Shown here: positions 8,320 to 17,191 of the stretch, in pieces | Layout of the letters: each line of letters opens with the position of its first letter | Numbering within the stretch: position 1 is the stretch's first letter | Origin: AP-16 sp036395835 | GTDB taxonomy: Bacteria; Pseudomonadota; Alphaproteobacteria; Rhizobiales; Xanthobacteraceae | Reading direction: 5' to 3' | Assembly: GCA_036395835.1 (NCBI GenBank) | Contig: DASWCW010000136.1 | Coordinates: 1 to 57,740 of the forward strand | DNA length: 57,740 nt | Notes under the pieces: model-generated | What the model saw: only the letters and a program-made list of their open reading frames with translations | Database searches by the model: none | What the model was told of the DNA's origin: nothing | Made by a program: the position numbers and the translations under genes

Positions 8320-9173
8320 GTCGGTTCCTGGGTCCCGAACAGGCCGAGCGGTCGGAACGCCAGCAACACCGCCATCGGCCCGAAGATCACGAAATACGCG
8401 AGCTCCGGGAATAGTACCTGACCGAAGGTGTTGAGCAGCCCCACGAACAGGCTGCCCACCGCGGCGCCCACGAGGCTGCCGCGCCCGCCGATGATGACGA
8501 TGGCCAGGCTGAACACCAGGATCTCGGCATCGGCGGACGGGTAGAGTGCGAGGAACGCGCCGCCCATCAGCCCGCCGAGCCCGGCCAGTGCCGATCCGAG
8601 CAGGAAGGTTGCGAGAAAGACGCGCCGCAGATTGATGCCGGAGGCCTCGAGCATTTCCGGATCGTCGACCCCGGCGCGGATCAGCGCGCCCAGCCGGGTG
8701 TGGTGAATGAGCAGCCACAATCCGACGAACACCAGGATTCCGACCAGCAGCACGAACAGCCGGTATTTCGGATAGAAAATGCCGAAATATTGGACGCCCC
8801 CGCGCAACGCCTCGGGGATCGGCACCGTGAAGCTGTCGCCGCCCCACAGCACCAATGCCTGATCATCGAGCACGAAGGCAACGCCGAGCGTGAGCAGCAC
8901 CTGGCGAAGCTCGTAGCCGCGCACGAATCGCAACAGCCCCTCGTCGAGCGCGAGGCCGATTGCGGCGACGCTGGCCATGGCGGCAACCCCGCCCAGTGCG
9001 AAATACCCGGTCTTCGCCGCGACCGTGAAGCCGATGTAGCCGCCGAACAGATAGAGCGCGCCGTGCGCGAGATTGACGATGCGCAGCAGCCCAAAGATCA
9101 GGGTAAATCCGCTGGCGACGACGAACAACAGCGCCGCGAACGTGATCCCGTTGAGCAATTGGAACGCGTTCAT
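8316..9173 (-). CDS. livH: Liv-type ABC importer permease LivH (importer 1)
   Basis: This is a 285-residue permease with about eight membrane segments. The N-terminus has the LivH-typical SGFTLIFGLLRIVNLAHGA. The coupling loop includes GALIRAGVDDPEMLEASGIN, and the C-terminus ends with a RPLGLFG motif. It overlaps livM by 4 bp (ATGA). Upstream lies a 175-bp gap filled by a palindromic element, then the deacetylase pair on the same strand. Importer 1 may therefore be transcribed with them or from a promoter near the element. Confidence 0.92.
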   Translation of the reverse strand: MNAFQLLNGITFAALLFVVASGFTLIFGLLRIVNLAHGALYLFGGYIGFTVAAKTGYFALGGVAAMASVAAIGLALDEGLLRFVRGYELRQVLLTLGVAFVLDDQALVLWGGDSFTVPIPEALRGGVQYFGIFYPKYRLFVLLVGILVFVGLWLLIHHTRLGALIRAGVDDPEMLEASGINLRRVFLATFLLGSALAGLGGLMGGAFLALYPSADAEILVFSLAIVIIGGRGSLVGAAVGSLFVGLLNTFGQVLFPELAYFVIFGPMAVLLAFRPLGLFGTQEPT

Positions 9174-9182
9174 GCCTGCGAC

Positions 9183-9327
9183 GTCATTCCAGGGCGCGCC
9201 GAAGGCGCGAACCCGGAATCGATGAACGCCGGATCGGGATATCTTGCACTGACCGTGTCCATGGATCCCGGGTTCCCTCCAGGAGCCTGCCCCGGACCCC
9301 GATCCGGGGCTCGGGCCCCGGGATGAC
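9183..9327. repeat. Long palindromic intergenic element between deacetylase and livH
   Basis: The outer arms GTCATTCC (9183-9190) and GGGATGAC (9320-9327) match those of the element at 4515-4581. Inside are nested GC-rich hairpins, including GGCGCGCC...GGCGCG and CCCCGGACCCCGATCCGGGG. It lies between two genes on the same strand rather than between converging genes. It could lower read-through or stabilise the upstream message. It looks like a dispersed genomic repeat. Confidence 0.6.
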
Positions 9328-9348
9328 CGGCCATTTGCAGGATCTCCC

Positions 9349-10263
9349 TCACGGCCGCTGCGGGCTCGCGGCGAGGAACCAGTCCAGAATCTGCTCGCCG
9401 GTCCAGAACAGCACGCCGGGCCTGTTGCGGATCTGCTCGAACACCTTGCGGAAATATTTGCAGCGATGCGGGGCGCCCATGATGTAGGGGTGGATCACGA
9501 TCGCCATGACGCGGGCGGCATCGGCGGCATCGGCGTAGATCTGCTCGAACTGGTCGATGGCGCGCTCGTAATATTCCGAGGCCTTGTGATGCTGGATCAG
9601 CATCATGGCCACGTCGTTGCACTCCTGGGTATAGGGCACGTTCACGATGGGGCGCGTGCGCGTCTGCAGCCGCACCGGCTGGTCGTCGAGCACCCAATCG
9701 CAGACGTATTCATAGCCTTCCTCGACGAGGATATCGGGAGTCTCCCAGGTCTCGGTCAGCCCCGGGCCGAGCCAGCCGCGCGGGCGCCTGCCGCAGGCCG
9801 CGCGGATGACCTCCGCGGTCCTGCGGATGTCCTCGCGCTCGTTCTCGACCTTCTGCAGGTTGCGCTGGGTGAAGCCGTGGCCGATGAACTCCCATTTGCG
9901 CTCGACCGCCGCGCGCACGATCGGCGGATAGGCGGCAATGGCCGAGCCGTTGATGGCGAGCACCGCGGGAATCGAGAACTCGTCGAACACCTTCAGGATT
10001 CGCCAGAACCCGACCCGATTGCCGTATTCGTGCCAGGCCCAGTTCGGAACGTCCGGACTGGGCTGGCCTCCCGCCGGCGGTGTGAGCACGGTGCGCGGCA
10101 TTACCTGCGTCGCGTCCCACTCCTCGACGTTGACGATCACCCACAACGCCATGCGCGCGCCGCCCGGCAGTTCGAGCCGCGGACGTTCGGCAATGGCCGA
10201 ATAGGCGATGCGATCGGTCGGGAGCGTGCGCGCCCTCACCGGACGCTGTTGCGCCTCGTTCAT
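9349..10263 (-). CDS. PuuE/polysaccharide-deacetylase-like hydrolase, paralogue 1
   Basis: This is a 304-residue protein of the NodB-related polysaccharide deacetylase superfamily, in the branch that includes cofactor-free allantoinase PuuE. Key segments are VNVEEWD near residue 40, GHGFTQRNL with a ligand-type histidine, and AIVIHPYIMGAPHR near the C-terminus. The ATG at 10263 was chosen because it overlaps the upstream paralogue's stop by 4 bp. It has no signal peptide, so a cytoplasmic small-molecule amidase or cyclic-amide hydrolase is more likely than a cell-wall enzyme. It is a tandem paralogue of the next gene. Confidence 0.82.
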   Translation of the reverse strand: MNEAQQRPVRARTLPTDRIAYSAIAERPRLELPGGARMALWVIVNVEEWDATQVMPRTVLTPPAGGQPSPDVPNWAWHEYGNRVGFWRILKVFDEFSIPAVLAINGSAIAAYPPIVRAAVERKWEFIGHGFTQRNLQKVENEREDIRRTAEVIRAACGRRPRGWLGPGLTETWETPDILVEEGYEYVCDWVLDDQPVRLQTRTRPIVNVPYTQECNDVAMMLIQHHKASEYYERAIDQFEQIYADAADAARVMAIVIHPYIMGAPHRCKYFRKVFEQIRNRPGVLFWTGEQILDWFLAASPQRP

Positions 10264-11165
10264 TCGGCGGCCTTCATCTTGGCGTGCTGCGGCAGCGACA
10301 GATACCAGTCGAGGATCTGGGCTCCGTTCCAATGCAGCACGCCCTCGAAACGGTTCACGTAATCGTAGATCGCCTCCAGATATTTGATCCGGTGCGGCTG
10401 GCCGCTGATGTAGGGATGGATCGCGAGCGCCATGATCTTGGCGCGATGCCTGCCTTCCGCATAGAGCCGGTCGAACTGGTCGATCGCGCGCTTCATGAGA
10501 TATTCGCTCTCGTGATGCTGCACGATCATCATCGGGATGTCGTTGAGCTCGACCGTGTAGGGCAGGGTGACGAGCGGCCCGTTCGCGGTGCGGATCACGG
10601 TCGGCTCTTCGTCATAGACCCAGTCGCCGATATATTTGACGCCGGCCGCGGCGAGCAGCTCCGGCGTCTCGTAGGTCTGGGTCAGGCCGGGCCCGAGCCA
10701 GCCGACCGGCCGCTTGCCGGTGAAGCGCTCGAGAATGTCCATCGAGCGGTGGATCATCGCCGCCTGATCTTCGTGCTTGTGGATCGGCAGCTGATCGTAG
10801 GCGTGGCCCATGAATTCCCAGCCGTCGCGTTTGGCCTGCTCGGCGACGCGAGGATAATCCTCGCAGACGCGGGCGTTGGTGGCGAGCGTGGGGCGAATGT
10901 CGAGCCGGGAATAAAGCTCGAAGAAGCGCCAGGCGCCGACCCGCATGCCGTATTCGTGCCAGCTCCAGTTCGGCACGTCGGGGAGCAGCGGCACCCCGCT
11001 CGGCGCCGGCAGCACCTGGCGGGCCATCGGCCGAGAAATATCCCAGACCTCGTAATTGACGATGGTCCAGAACGCGAGCCGCGCGCCGCCGGGGAGCTTG
11101 AGCGGCGGCCGGTCGACGATCGCCGAATAATCGCAGCGCTCGCGCGGGATCATATGGCTCGTCAT
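10260..11165 (-). CDS. PuuE/polysaccharide-deacetylase-like hydrolase, paralogue 2
   Basis: This 301-residue paralogue resembles the downstream gene along its whole length. It shares PxLxLPGGARxAxWxIVN, DVPNWxWHEYG, GWLGPGLTxTxETP and AIHPYISGQPHR. The middle histidine motif differs (GHAYDQLPIHK), so the two copies may have split roles, for example different substrates or a heteromer. It has no signal peptide. It starts 11 bp after the isochorismatase-like gene and overlaps paralogue 1 by 4 bp, so the three are very likely one operon. The reaction is inferred from PuuE, which opens the allantoin ring; the true substrate is unknown. Confidence 0.82.
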   Translation of the reverse strand: MTSHMIPRERCDYSAIVDRPPLKLPGGARLAFWTIVNYEVWDISRPMARQVLPAPSGVPLLPDVPNWSWHEYGMRVGAWRFFELYSRLDIRPTLATNARVCEDYPRVAEQAKRDGWEFMGHAYDQLPIHKHEDQAAMIHRSMDILERFTGKRPVGWLGPGLTQTYETPELLAAAGVKYIGDWVYDEEPTVIRTANGPLVTLPYTVELNDIPMMIVQHHESEYLMKRAIDQFDRLYAEGRHRAKIMALAIHPYISGQPHRIKYLEAIYDYVNRFEGVLHWNGAQILDWYLSLPQHAKMKAAE

Positions 11166-11176
11166 CGCCGCCTCCT

Positions 11177-11830
11177 TCAGGCGCGCTTGAGGCTGGGCGG
11201 CTTTCGGGAAAGCCCGAGCGCCATGACTTCATCCGCGCTCATGACCTGGCCGAACGCGGTGCCGATGATGCGCAGCGCCCATTGATGGAAATCAGGCCCG
11301 TCCATTGTGTCGACGCAGTCGGAGACCGCGACGACCGCATAGTCGCGGCAGCACGCCGCGGCCGCGGTCGCGAGCACGCAGGAATTGGTGTTGACCCCGG
11401 TGATCAGCACGGTATCGACGCCGTGCGCGCGCAGGCTGAGATCGAGATCGGTGGCGAGGAAGCAGTCGTAGCGCTTCTTGGCGTCGATGACCAAATCGGA
11501 TGGGTCGAACACCTCGGGCATGATGGTGCAGCCCGGCGAGCCCTTCAGATTGTGGATCAGCACATTGTTGCGAAGGTCATCGGGATCCTCGGCGCGGGCG
11601 CGCCAGCCGGGATTGGCGCGGATCTCCTCGGCATCGCGATAGGTCGCGACGCAATGGAACACCGGAATTGAGGCCGCCCGGCACCAGCGCAGGAATTTGG
11701 CGTTGGCGGCGACCACGCGCGCGGCCGTGCCTGCCTCGAGCGGCATGGTCGCGATTTTCGGATCGAGATGGCCGCGGTGCAGGTCGATGGCGATGACGCC
11801 GGGATGCGGCTGCGCGATGCCTCGGATCAT
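11177..11830 (-). CDS. Isochorismatase-like cysteine hydrolase
   Basis: This is a 217-residue protein of the isochorismatase-like superfamily, whose amidase members include N-carbamoylsarcosine amidase, maleamate amidase and ureidoacrylate amidase. The catalytic Asp is probably in AIDLHRGHLD, the Lys lies in the KKRYDCF region, and the nucleophilic Cys is in TGVNTNSCVLATA. The ATG at 11830 (MIRGIAQ) gives the usual length. It is the first gene of the deacetylase run and is divergent from the molybdenum hydroxylase. An amide or ureide bond is the likely target, by analogy with family members in N-heterocycle pathways. Confidence 0.85.
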   Translation of the reverse strand: MIRGIAQPHPGVIAIDLHRGHLDPKIATMPLEAGTAARVVAANAKFLRWCRAASIPVFHCVATYRDAEEIRANPGWRARAEDPDDLRNNVLIHNLKGSPGCTIMPEVFDPSDLVIDAKKRYDCFLATDLDLSLRAHGVDTVLITGVNTNSCVLATAAAACCRDYAVVAVSDCVDTMDGPDFHQWALRIIGTAFGQVMSADEVMALGLSRKPPSLKRA

Positions 11831-11937
11831 GCCCGGTTCCTTCGGTTGATGACGCAACCCATCGTCGGACCTCGGCCGGAGCGTTGTCAATCCGAGCTTC
11901 GGGAGATATGCATGCGCAGCTTGCCGCACATTCGCAA

Positions 11938-12417
11938 ATGTCCAGCACCTTCGATCTGAGCATAAACGGCCGACCGGTACGCGTAAGCACGGACGCGCAG
12001 GCGACGCTGCTCGATGTGCTGCGCAACGAGCTCGGGCTGCGCGCCGCGCGGTTCGGCTGCGGGCTCGAGCGGTGCGGCGCCTGCATGGTGCTGGTGGATG
12101 CCGAGCCGGTCTATGCCTGCACCCGGCTGGTCTCGACGTTGGCCGACAAGCGGATCCTCACCATCGAAGGACTGGTCGAGGACGGCTCGCTCGAGCCGCT
12201 GCGGCAGGCCTTTCTTGCCGAGCAGGCCGGGCAATGCGGCTTCTGCCTGAGCGGGATTCTCGTCTCCGCCAAGGCGCTGCTCGACCGCAATCCCGCCCCG
12301 AGCCGCGCCGAGATCGTCGCGGCGCTCGACCAGAATCTGTGCCGCTGCGGCGCGCACAATCGCATCATCCGCGCGGTGCAGCGCGCGGCGTCGACAAAGC
12401 GCGGAGTTCCCGCGTGA
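11938..12417 (+). CDS. Molybdenum hydroxylase small subunit, two [2Fe-2S] clusters
   Basis: This is a 159-residue protein of the xanthine dehydrogenase family iron-sulfur subunit. The N-terminal plant-ferredoxin-type cluster uses C41, C46, C49 and C61, and the helical C-terminal cluster uses C100, C103, C135 and C137 (GQCGFC, CRCG). All eight ligands are present. I chose the ATG at 11938 (MSSTFDLSING) to match family length. Its stop overlaps the GTG start of the large subunit. It would pass electrons from the molybdenum site to an external acceptor; no FAD subunit is encoded nearby. Confidence 0.92.
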   Translation: MSSTFDLSINGRPVRVSTDAQATLLDVLRNELGLRAARFGCGLERCGACMVLVDAEPVYACTRLVSTLADKRILTIEGLVEDGSLEPLRQAFLAEQAGQCGFCLSGILVSAKALLDRNPAPSRAEIVAALDQNLCRCGAHNRIIRAVQRAASTKRGVPA

Positions 12418-14531
12418 CGGCGCTGCCGCGCAGCCTCGCCGATAATCCGCGGCTCGACCGCTGGATCGGCTTCGAGCCCGACCGCACGGTGCGGCTTGCG
12501 ACCGGCAAGGTCGAGCTCGGTCAGGGCGTGCTGACCGCGCTCGTCCAGATCGCCGCCGAGGAGCTCGATGTCGAGCCCTCCCGCGTTCGCATCGTGTCCG
12601 GCGATACCGAACGCACGCCCAACGAAGGCTACACCACGGGAAGCCTCTCAATCGAAGTCTCCGGCGGCTCGATCCGGCTCGTCTGCGCCGAGGTGCGGCA
12701 CCTGTTCGTGCAAAAGCTTGCGGCCGAGCTTCGCTGCGACCCGGCGGAGCTTGCGGTGGCCGGCGGCAAATTTCTGCGCGGCCAGACCGACACCGGCTAC
12801 GATTATTGGCGGCTTGCTCCCAGCGTCGATCTCGCGCGCGACGCCACCGCGAGTGCGCCCGTCAAGCATCCCTCCGAGCACCACGTCATCGGGCGGAACG
12901 TGCCGCGGCTCGACCTGCCGGGAAAGCTTACCGGAGCGCCGTTCCTGCACGATCTGGCGCCGCAGGGCGTGCTCCACGCCCGCGTACTGCGCCAGCCGCA
13001 TCGCGGTGCGCGGCTCGTGGGCTTCGACGAAGCCGCCGCGCGCCGCGGCGGACTTCTCGAGATCATCCGCGACGGCGATTTCGTCGCGTTCGTCGCGGGG
13101 CGCGAATCCGTCGCGCGCGCCGCGCTCGAGGCGGCGCGCCGGACCGCACGATGGGAAGGCGGGATCGATGCGCCGGACGATGCCGGAACGCCGCGAAACC
13201 TGATGGCACTGCCCAGCATCGATCGCGTCATCGAGGTGAGCACGCAGGCGGTGCCGGCGCCGGTCCGCACATTCGAGGCGATCTACTCGCGGCCCTATAT
13301 CGCCCATGCCTCGCTCGCACCGTCCTGCGCCGTTGCCCAATTTGCAGAGGGCCGGCTCGAGGTGACCACCCACGCCCAGGGCGTCCATCCGCTGCGCATC
13401 GCGCTCGCGCACGCGCTCGACCTCGATCTCGGACGCATCGCGGTGCGCCACCATCAGGGCGCCGGCTGCTACGGCCACAACGGCGCCGACGACGTCGCCT
13501 TCGACGCCGCCGCGATCGCGGTGCGGCGGCCGGGCCGGCCGGTGCGCGTGCAATGGGAACGCGAGGACGAGCTTGCGGCGGCGCCGTTCGGCGCCGCGAT
13601 GGCGGTGAAGATCCGCGCCGGCCTCGATCCGGCGGGCCGTCCGCTCGATTGGACGCTCGAAGTGTTCAGCCCGGTACACACGCAGCGGCCGGGCATGAGC
13701 CGAGCGCCGCTGCTCGGGCGCGAGGCGCTGCCCGCACCGCCGCCTCGGCCGGAGCCCGCCGATCCGCCGGACGCGTCGGGCGGCGGCGGCACGCGCAATG
13801 CCGCGGCGATCTACCAGTTTCCGCGACATAGGGTCATTCATCACCTGATCCCCGATCCGCGGGTGCGGACCTCGGCGCTGCGCTCGCTCGGCGCCTTCGC
13901 CAACGTGTTCGCGATCGAGTGTTGTTTGGACGAGCTGGCGGAGCTCGCGGGCGAGGATTCGGTCGCCTACCGGCTCGCGCTGCTCTCCGACGCGCGGGCG
14001 CGGCGCGTGATTGAGACGGTGGCGGCGATGTGCGACTGGAGCGCACGCGCCCCCGGCGCCGAGCGCGGCGGCGGCCGCGGGATTGGGCTCGGCATGGCGC
14101 GCTACAAGAACCGCGGCGGCTATGCGGCGGTCGCGGCCGAGGTCGAGGTCGAGGCGGAAGTGCGGATCGCGAAAATGTGGTGCGCGGCCGACGGCGGGCT
14201 GATCATCAATCCCGACGGCGCGATGAATCAGGTCGAGGGCGGGATGATCCAGGCCGCGAGCTGGACCTTGAAGGAAGCGGTGCGCTTCGCCGAGGGCCGC
14301 GTCGCCTCGACCAGCTGGGAGACCTATCCGATCCTGAAATTCTCCGAAGTGCCCGAGATCGACATTCGGCTGATCGACGCGCGCAACGAGCCGCCGCTGG
14401 GGCTCGGCGAAGTCGCCCAGGGACCGACCGCCGCGGCGATCGGCAACGCGGTGGCCCGCGCGCTCGGCGCCCGCGTCCGCGATCTGCCGCTGACCCGCGA
14501 GTGCATCGCCGAGGTGCTGTTGGGAAGCTGA
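12414..14531 (+). CDS. Molybdenum hydroxylase large subunit (molybdopterin-binding)
   Basis: This is a 705-residue protein of the xanthine dehydrogenase/isoquinoline oxidoreductase large-subunit family. It begins directly with a catalytic-type segment (LATGKVELGQGVLTALVQIA). Further on it has GAGCYGHNGADDVAFDAAAIA and GLGEVAQGP, where E666 is the probable base at the molybdenum centre. The GTG at 12414 overlaps the small-subunit stop as GTGA, which decides the start. It has no Tat signal, so the complex should be cytoplasmic. It is shorter than many IorB-type subunits. The likely reaction is hydroxylation of a carbon next to nitrogen in an N-heterocycle; the substrate is unknown. Confidence 0.9.
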   Translation: MTALPRSLADNPRLDRWIGFEPDRTVRLATGKVELGQGVLTALVQIAAEELDVEPSRVRIVSGDTERTPNEGYTTGSLSIEVSGGSIRLVCAEVRHLFVQKLAAELRCDPAELAVAGGKFLRGQTDTGYDYWRLAPSVDLARDATASAPVKHPSEHHVIGRNVPRLDLPGKLTGAPFLHDLAPQGVLHARVLRQPHRGARLVGFDEAAARRGGLLEIIRDGDFVAFVAGRESVARAALEAARRTARWEGGIDAPDDAGTPRNLMALPSIDRVIEVSTQAVPAPVRTFEAIYSRPYIAHASLAPSCAVAQFAEGRLEVTTHAQGVHPLRIALAHALDLDLGRIAVRHHQGAGCYGHNGADDVAFDAAAIAVRRPGRPVRVQWEREDELAAAPFGAAMAVKIRAGLDPAGRPLDWTLEVFSPVHTQRPGMSRAPLLGREALPAPPPRPEPADPPDASGGGGTRNAAAIYQFPRHRVIHHLIPDPRVRTSALRSLGAFANVFAIECCLDELAELAGEDSVAYRLALLSDARARRVIETVAAMCDWSARAPGAERGGGRGIGLGMARYKNRGGYAAVAAEVEVEAEVRIAKMWCAADGGLIINPDGAMNQVEGGMIQAASWTLKEAVRFAEGRVASTSWETYPILKFSEVPEIDIRLIDARNEPPLGLGEVAQGPTAAAIGNAVARALGARVRDLPLTRECIAEVLLGS

Positions 14532-14536
14532 AAGCC

Positions 14537-14624
14537 CGTAGCCCGGATGAAGCGCCGAAGGCGCGCAATCCGGGGAACGTTCCCGGATTACGCGGCGCAG
14601 CGCGCCGCTCCATCCGGGCTACGG
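14537..14624. repeat. Four-arm palindromic intergenic element (CCGTAGCCCGGATG)
   Basis: Perfect 14-bp outer arms, CCGTAGCCCGGATG (14537-14550) and CATCCGGGCTACGG (14611-14624), enclose an inner inverted repeat around GGGAACGTTCCC and a GCGCC/GGCGC arm. The element can fold as a cruciform. It lies between converging genes, like a dispersed intergenic palindrome, and may serve as a transcription terminator for both sides. Confidence 0.75.
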
Positions 14625-14640
14625 CACCACTCTCAAATAT

Positions 14641-15720
14641 TCAAATTCCCAGCAGACGCTTCGCGTTGCCGCCCGCGATCGCCGCGCGGGTCTTGTCGTC
14701 GAACGCAGCGACCGAGGCGACGTGACCGACCGGATCGTATTCGCCCATGTCGAACGGGTAGTCCGTGCCCATCAGCACGCGGTCGGCGCCGAACACCTCG
14801 ACCAGATGCGCGAGCTGATGCGGCGTGAACACCACGCTGTCGACGTAGATCTTCTTGAGATACGCGGTCGGCGGCTCCAGCAAAAAATCGGCGCGGCAAT
14901 CCGGCCGCGCGCCCCAGGCGTGATCGATCCGCCCGGAATAGCCGCCGAGATAGCCCGCGCCGTGCACCGCCAGGATCTTCAGCGTGGGATGCCGCGCGAG
15001 CACGCCGTCGAAGATCAGATAATGCAGCGCCAGCGCGGTCTCGAAGGGGTTGCCGATGACGTTGTTGAAATAGAATCGCGTCAGCCGCTTGGCCTCGGTG
15101 AAGCCGTTGGGATGGATCACGACGAGCGCGCCGAGCGCTTCGGCCTTTTGCCAGAACGGCGCAAAGGCCGGATCGGATAGCTCGCGGCCGCCGACGTTGG
15201 TGAGGATTTCCGCGCCTTTGAAGCCGAGCTGTTTCATGCAGCGCTCGAGCTCGTTGGCGGCCTCGTTGCCGTCCTGCAGCGGCACGCCGCCGAGCGCCAC
15301 GAAGCGGTCGGGCGTGCGCGCGACATATTCGGCAATCCCGTCGTTGACGATCCGTGTCGCCTTGACGGCGATCTCGATCGGCACGGTGAAGTAGAGCTGC
15401 GGCGGCGGCGGCATCACCAGCTGCAGGTCGATGCCCATGTCGTCGAGGTCGCGCAGCCGATCGGCGAGCCCGCCGTCGAGTCCGGTGATGCGCGCGCGGC
15501 GATCTGCCTGCTGCTGTTGATTGATCCTGGTCGTCTCGGCGGTCGAGAAATGTGCCAGCGGGATGCTCGAAGGATCGAGATGCGGCTGCACGATCGCGGC
15601 CGCCGCCGGCACGGCGACATGCGAATGGATATCGATCGTGGTGCTCTTGGGCCGCAGCTCGCGCCCCGGCTTGCCGTGCTTGCGCGCCGCCGTCGGTCCG
15701 TAGGGATGGATCGCGCTCAA
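14641..15720 (-). CDS. ACMSD-like amidohydrolase family protein
   Basis: This is a 359-residue metal-dependent amidohydrolase-superfamily protein of the amidohydrolase_2 (ACMSD/gamma-resorcylate decarboxylase) branch. Metal ligands are H32 and H34 in IDIHSH, a histidine in VVIHPNG, a histidine in AVHGAG, and the aspartate in GTDYPFD. Members decarboxylate aromatic acids or hydrolyse lactones and amides. It follows livF of importer 2 by 27 bp on the same strand, so the imported compound or its product is probably its substrate. Confidence 0.85.
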   Translation of the reverse strand: MSAIHPYGPTAARKHGKPGRELRPKSTTIDIHSHVAVPAAAAIVQPHLDPSSIPLAHFSTAETTRINQQQQADRRARITGLDGGLADRLRDLDDMGIDLQLVMPPPPQLYFTVPIEIAVKATRIVNDGIAEYVARTPDRFVALGGVPLQDGNEAANELERCMKQLGFKGAEILTNVGGRELSDPAFAPFWQKAEALGALVVIHPNGFTEAKRLTRFYFNNVIGNPFETALALHYLIFDGVLARHPTLKILAVHGAGYLGGYSGRIDHAWGARPDCRADFLLEPPTAYLKKIYVDSVVFTPHQLAHLVEVFGADRVLMGTDYPFDMGEYDPVGHVASVAAFDDKTRAAIAGGNAKRLLGI

Positions 15721-15747
15721 TTGGGTCCTCCTCGTTGATGATCCTCG

Positions 15748-16453
15748 CTAGAACACGCCGAGATGTTGGGCGACGACGTCCTTCGCCGCCTCGGTCTCGG
15801 CCGCGGAACCCTGAAACACCACCTTGCCGGTATTGATGATCACCACGTCGTCGGCGAGCGACAGCGTGAGCTTGATGTTCTGCTCGACCAGCAGAATCGA
15901 TTGGCCTTCGGCTTTGAGCCGGGCGATCGCGCGCGCGACCTCGGCGATGAGCTGAGGCGCGAGTCCTTCCGAGGGCTCGTCCATCAGCAGCACGCGCGGG
16001 TTGCCCATCAGCGCCCGGCCGATCGCGAGCATCTGCTGCTCGCCGCCGGAGAGCAGGCCGGCCATCTGGCTGCGCCGCTCGCGCAGGCGCGGGAATAGTC
16101 CGAACACGCTCTCGAGCGTCCACAGCGGCTTGCTGCTCTTGGGCACGCGCGCCGCGACCGCGAGGTTCTCGCGCACGGTCAGGCTCTTGAAGATGCGGCG
16201 GCCCTGGGGAACGAGCGCGACCCCGCGCGCCGCGATCGCTTCCGGCGCAAGGCGCGTGACCGGCGCGCCGAACAGCTCGACGGCGCCCGCCCGCGGCGGC
16301 AGCAGTCCCACGGTCACGCTCATGCAGGTGGATTTGCCGGCGCCGTTGCGGCCGAGCAGGCCCAGCAGGCGTCCCTCGCCGAGCTCGAACGACATCTTCT
16401 GCAGCACGTGGCTGTCGCCGTAGAAGGCGTCGATCTCCTTGAGGCTGAGCGCG

Positions 16454-16461
<8 letters not shown>
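15748..16461 (-). CDS. livF: Liv-type ABC importer ATP-binding protein LivF (importer 2)
   Basis: This 237-residue ABC ATPase has Walker A GRNGAGKST, signature LSGGEQQ, and Walker B VLLMDEPSEG. The GTG at 16461 (VRSALSLKEID) was chosen because it gives an 8-bp overlap with livG, as in importer 1; the longer open frame lies inside livG. It completes the ATPase pair of importer 2 and is followed by the amidohydrolase gene. Confidence 0.9.

Positions 16462-17187
<726 letters not shown>

Positions 17188-17191
<4 letters not shown>

Noticed and set aside
9183..9327. tRNA or small RNA gene
   Set aside because: The folded arms do not form a cloverleaf, and the outer arms recur elsewhere in the window as a dispersed palindrome.
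12072..12413. Upstream extension of the molybdenum hydroxylase large subunit
   Set aside because: It lies inside the small-subunit gene in another frame. The GTG at 12414 overlapping the small-subunit stop is the natural start.
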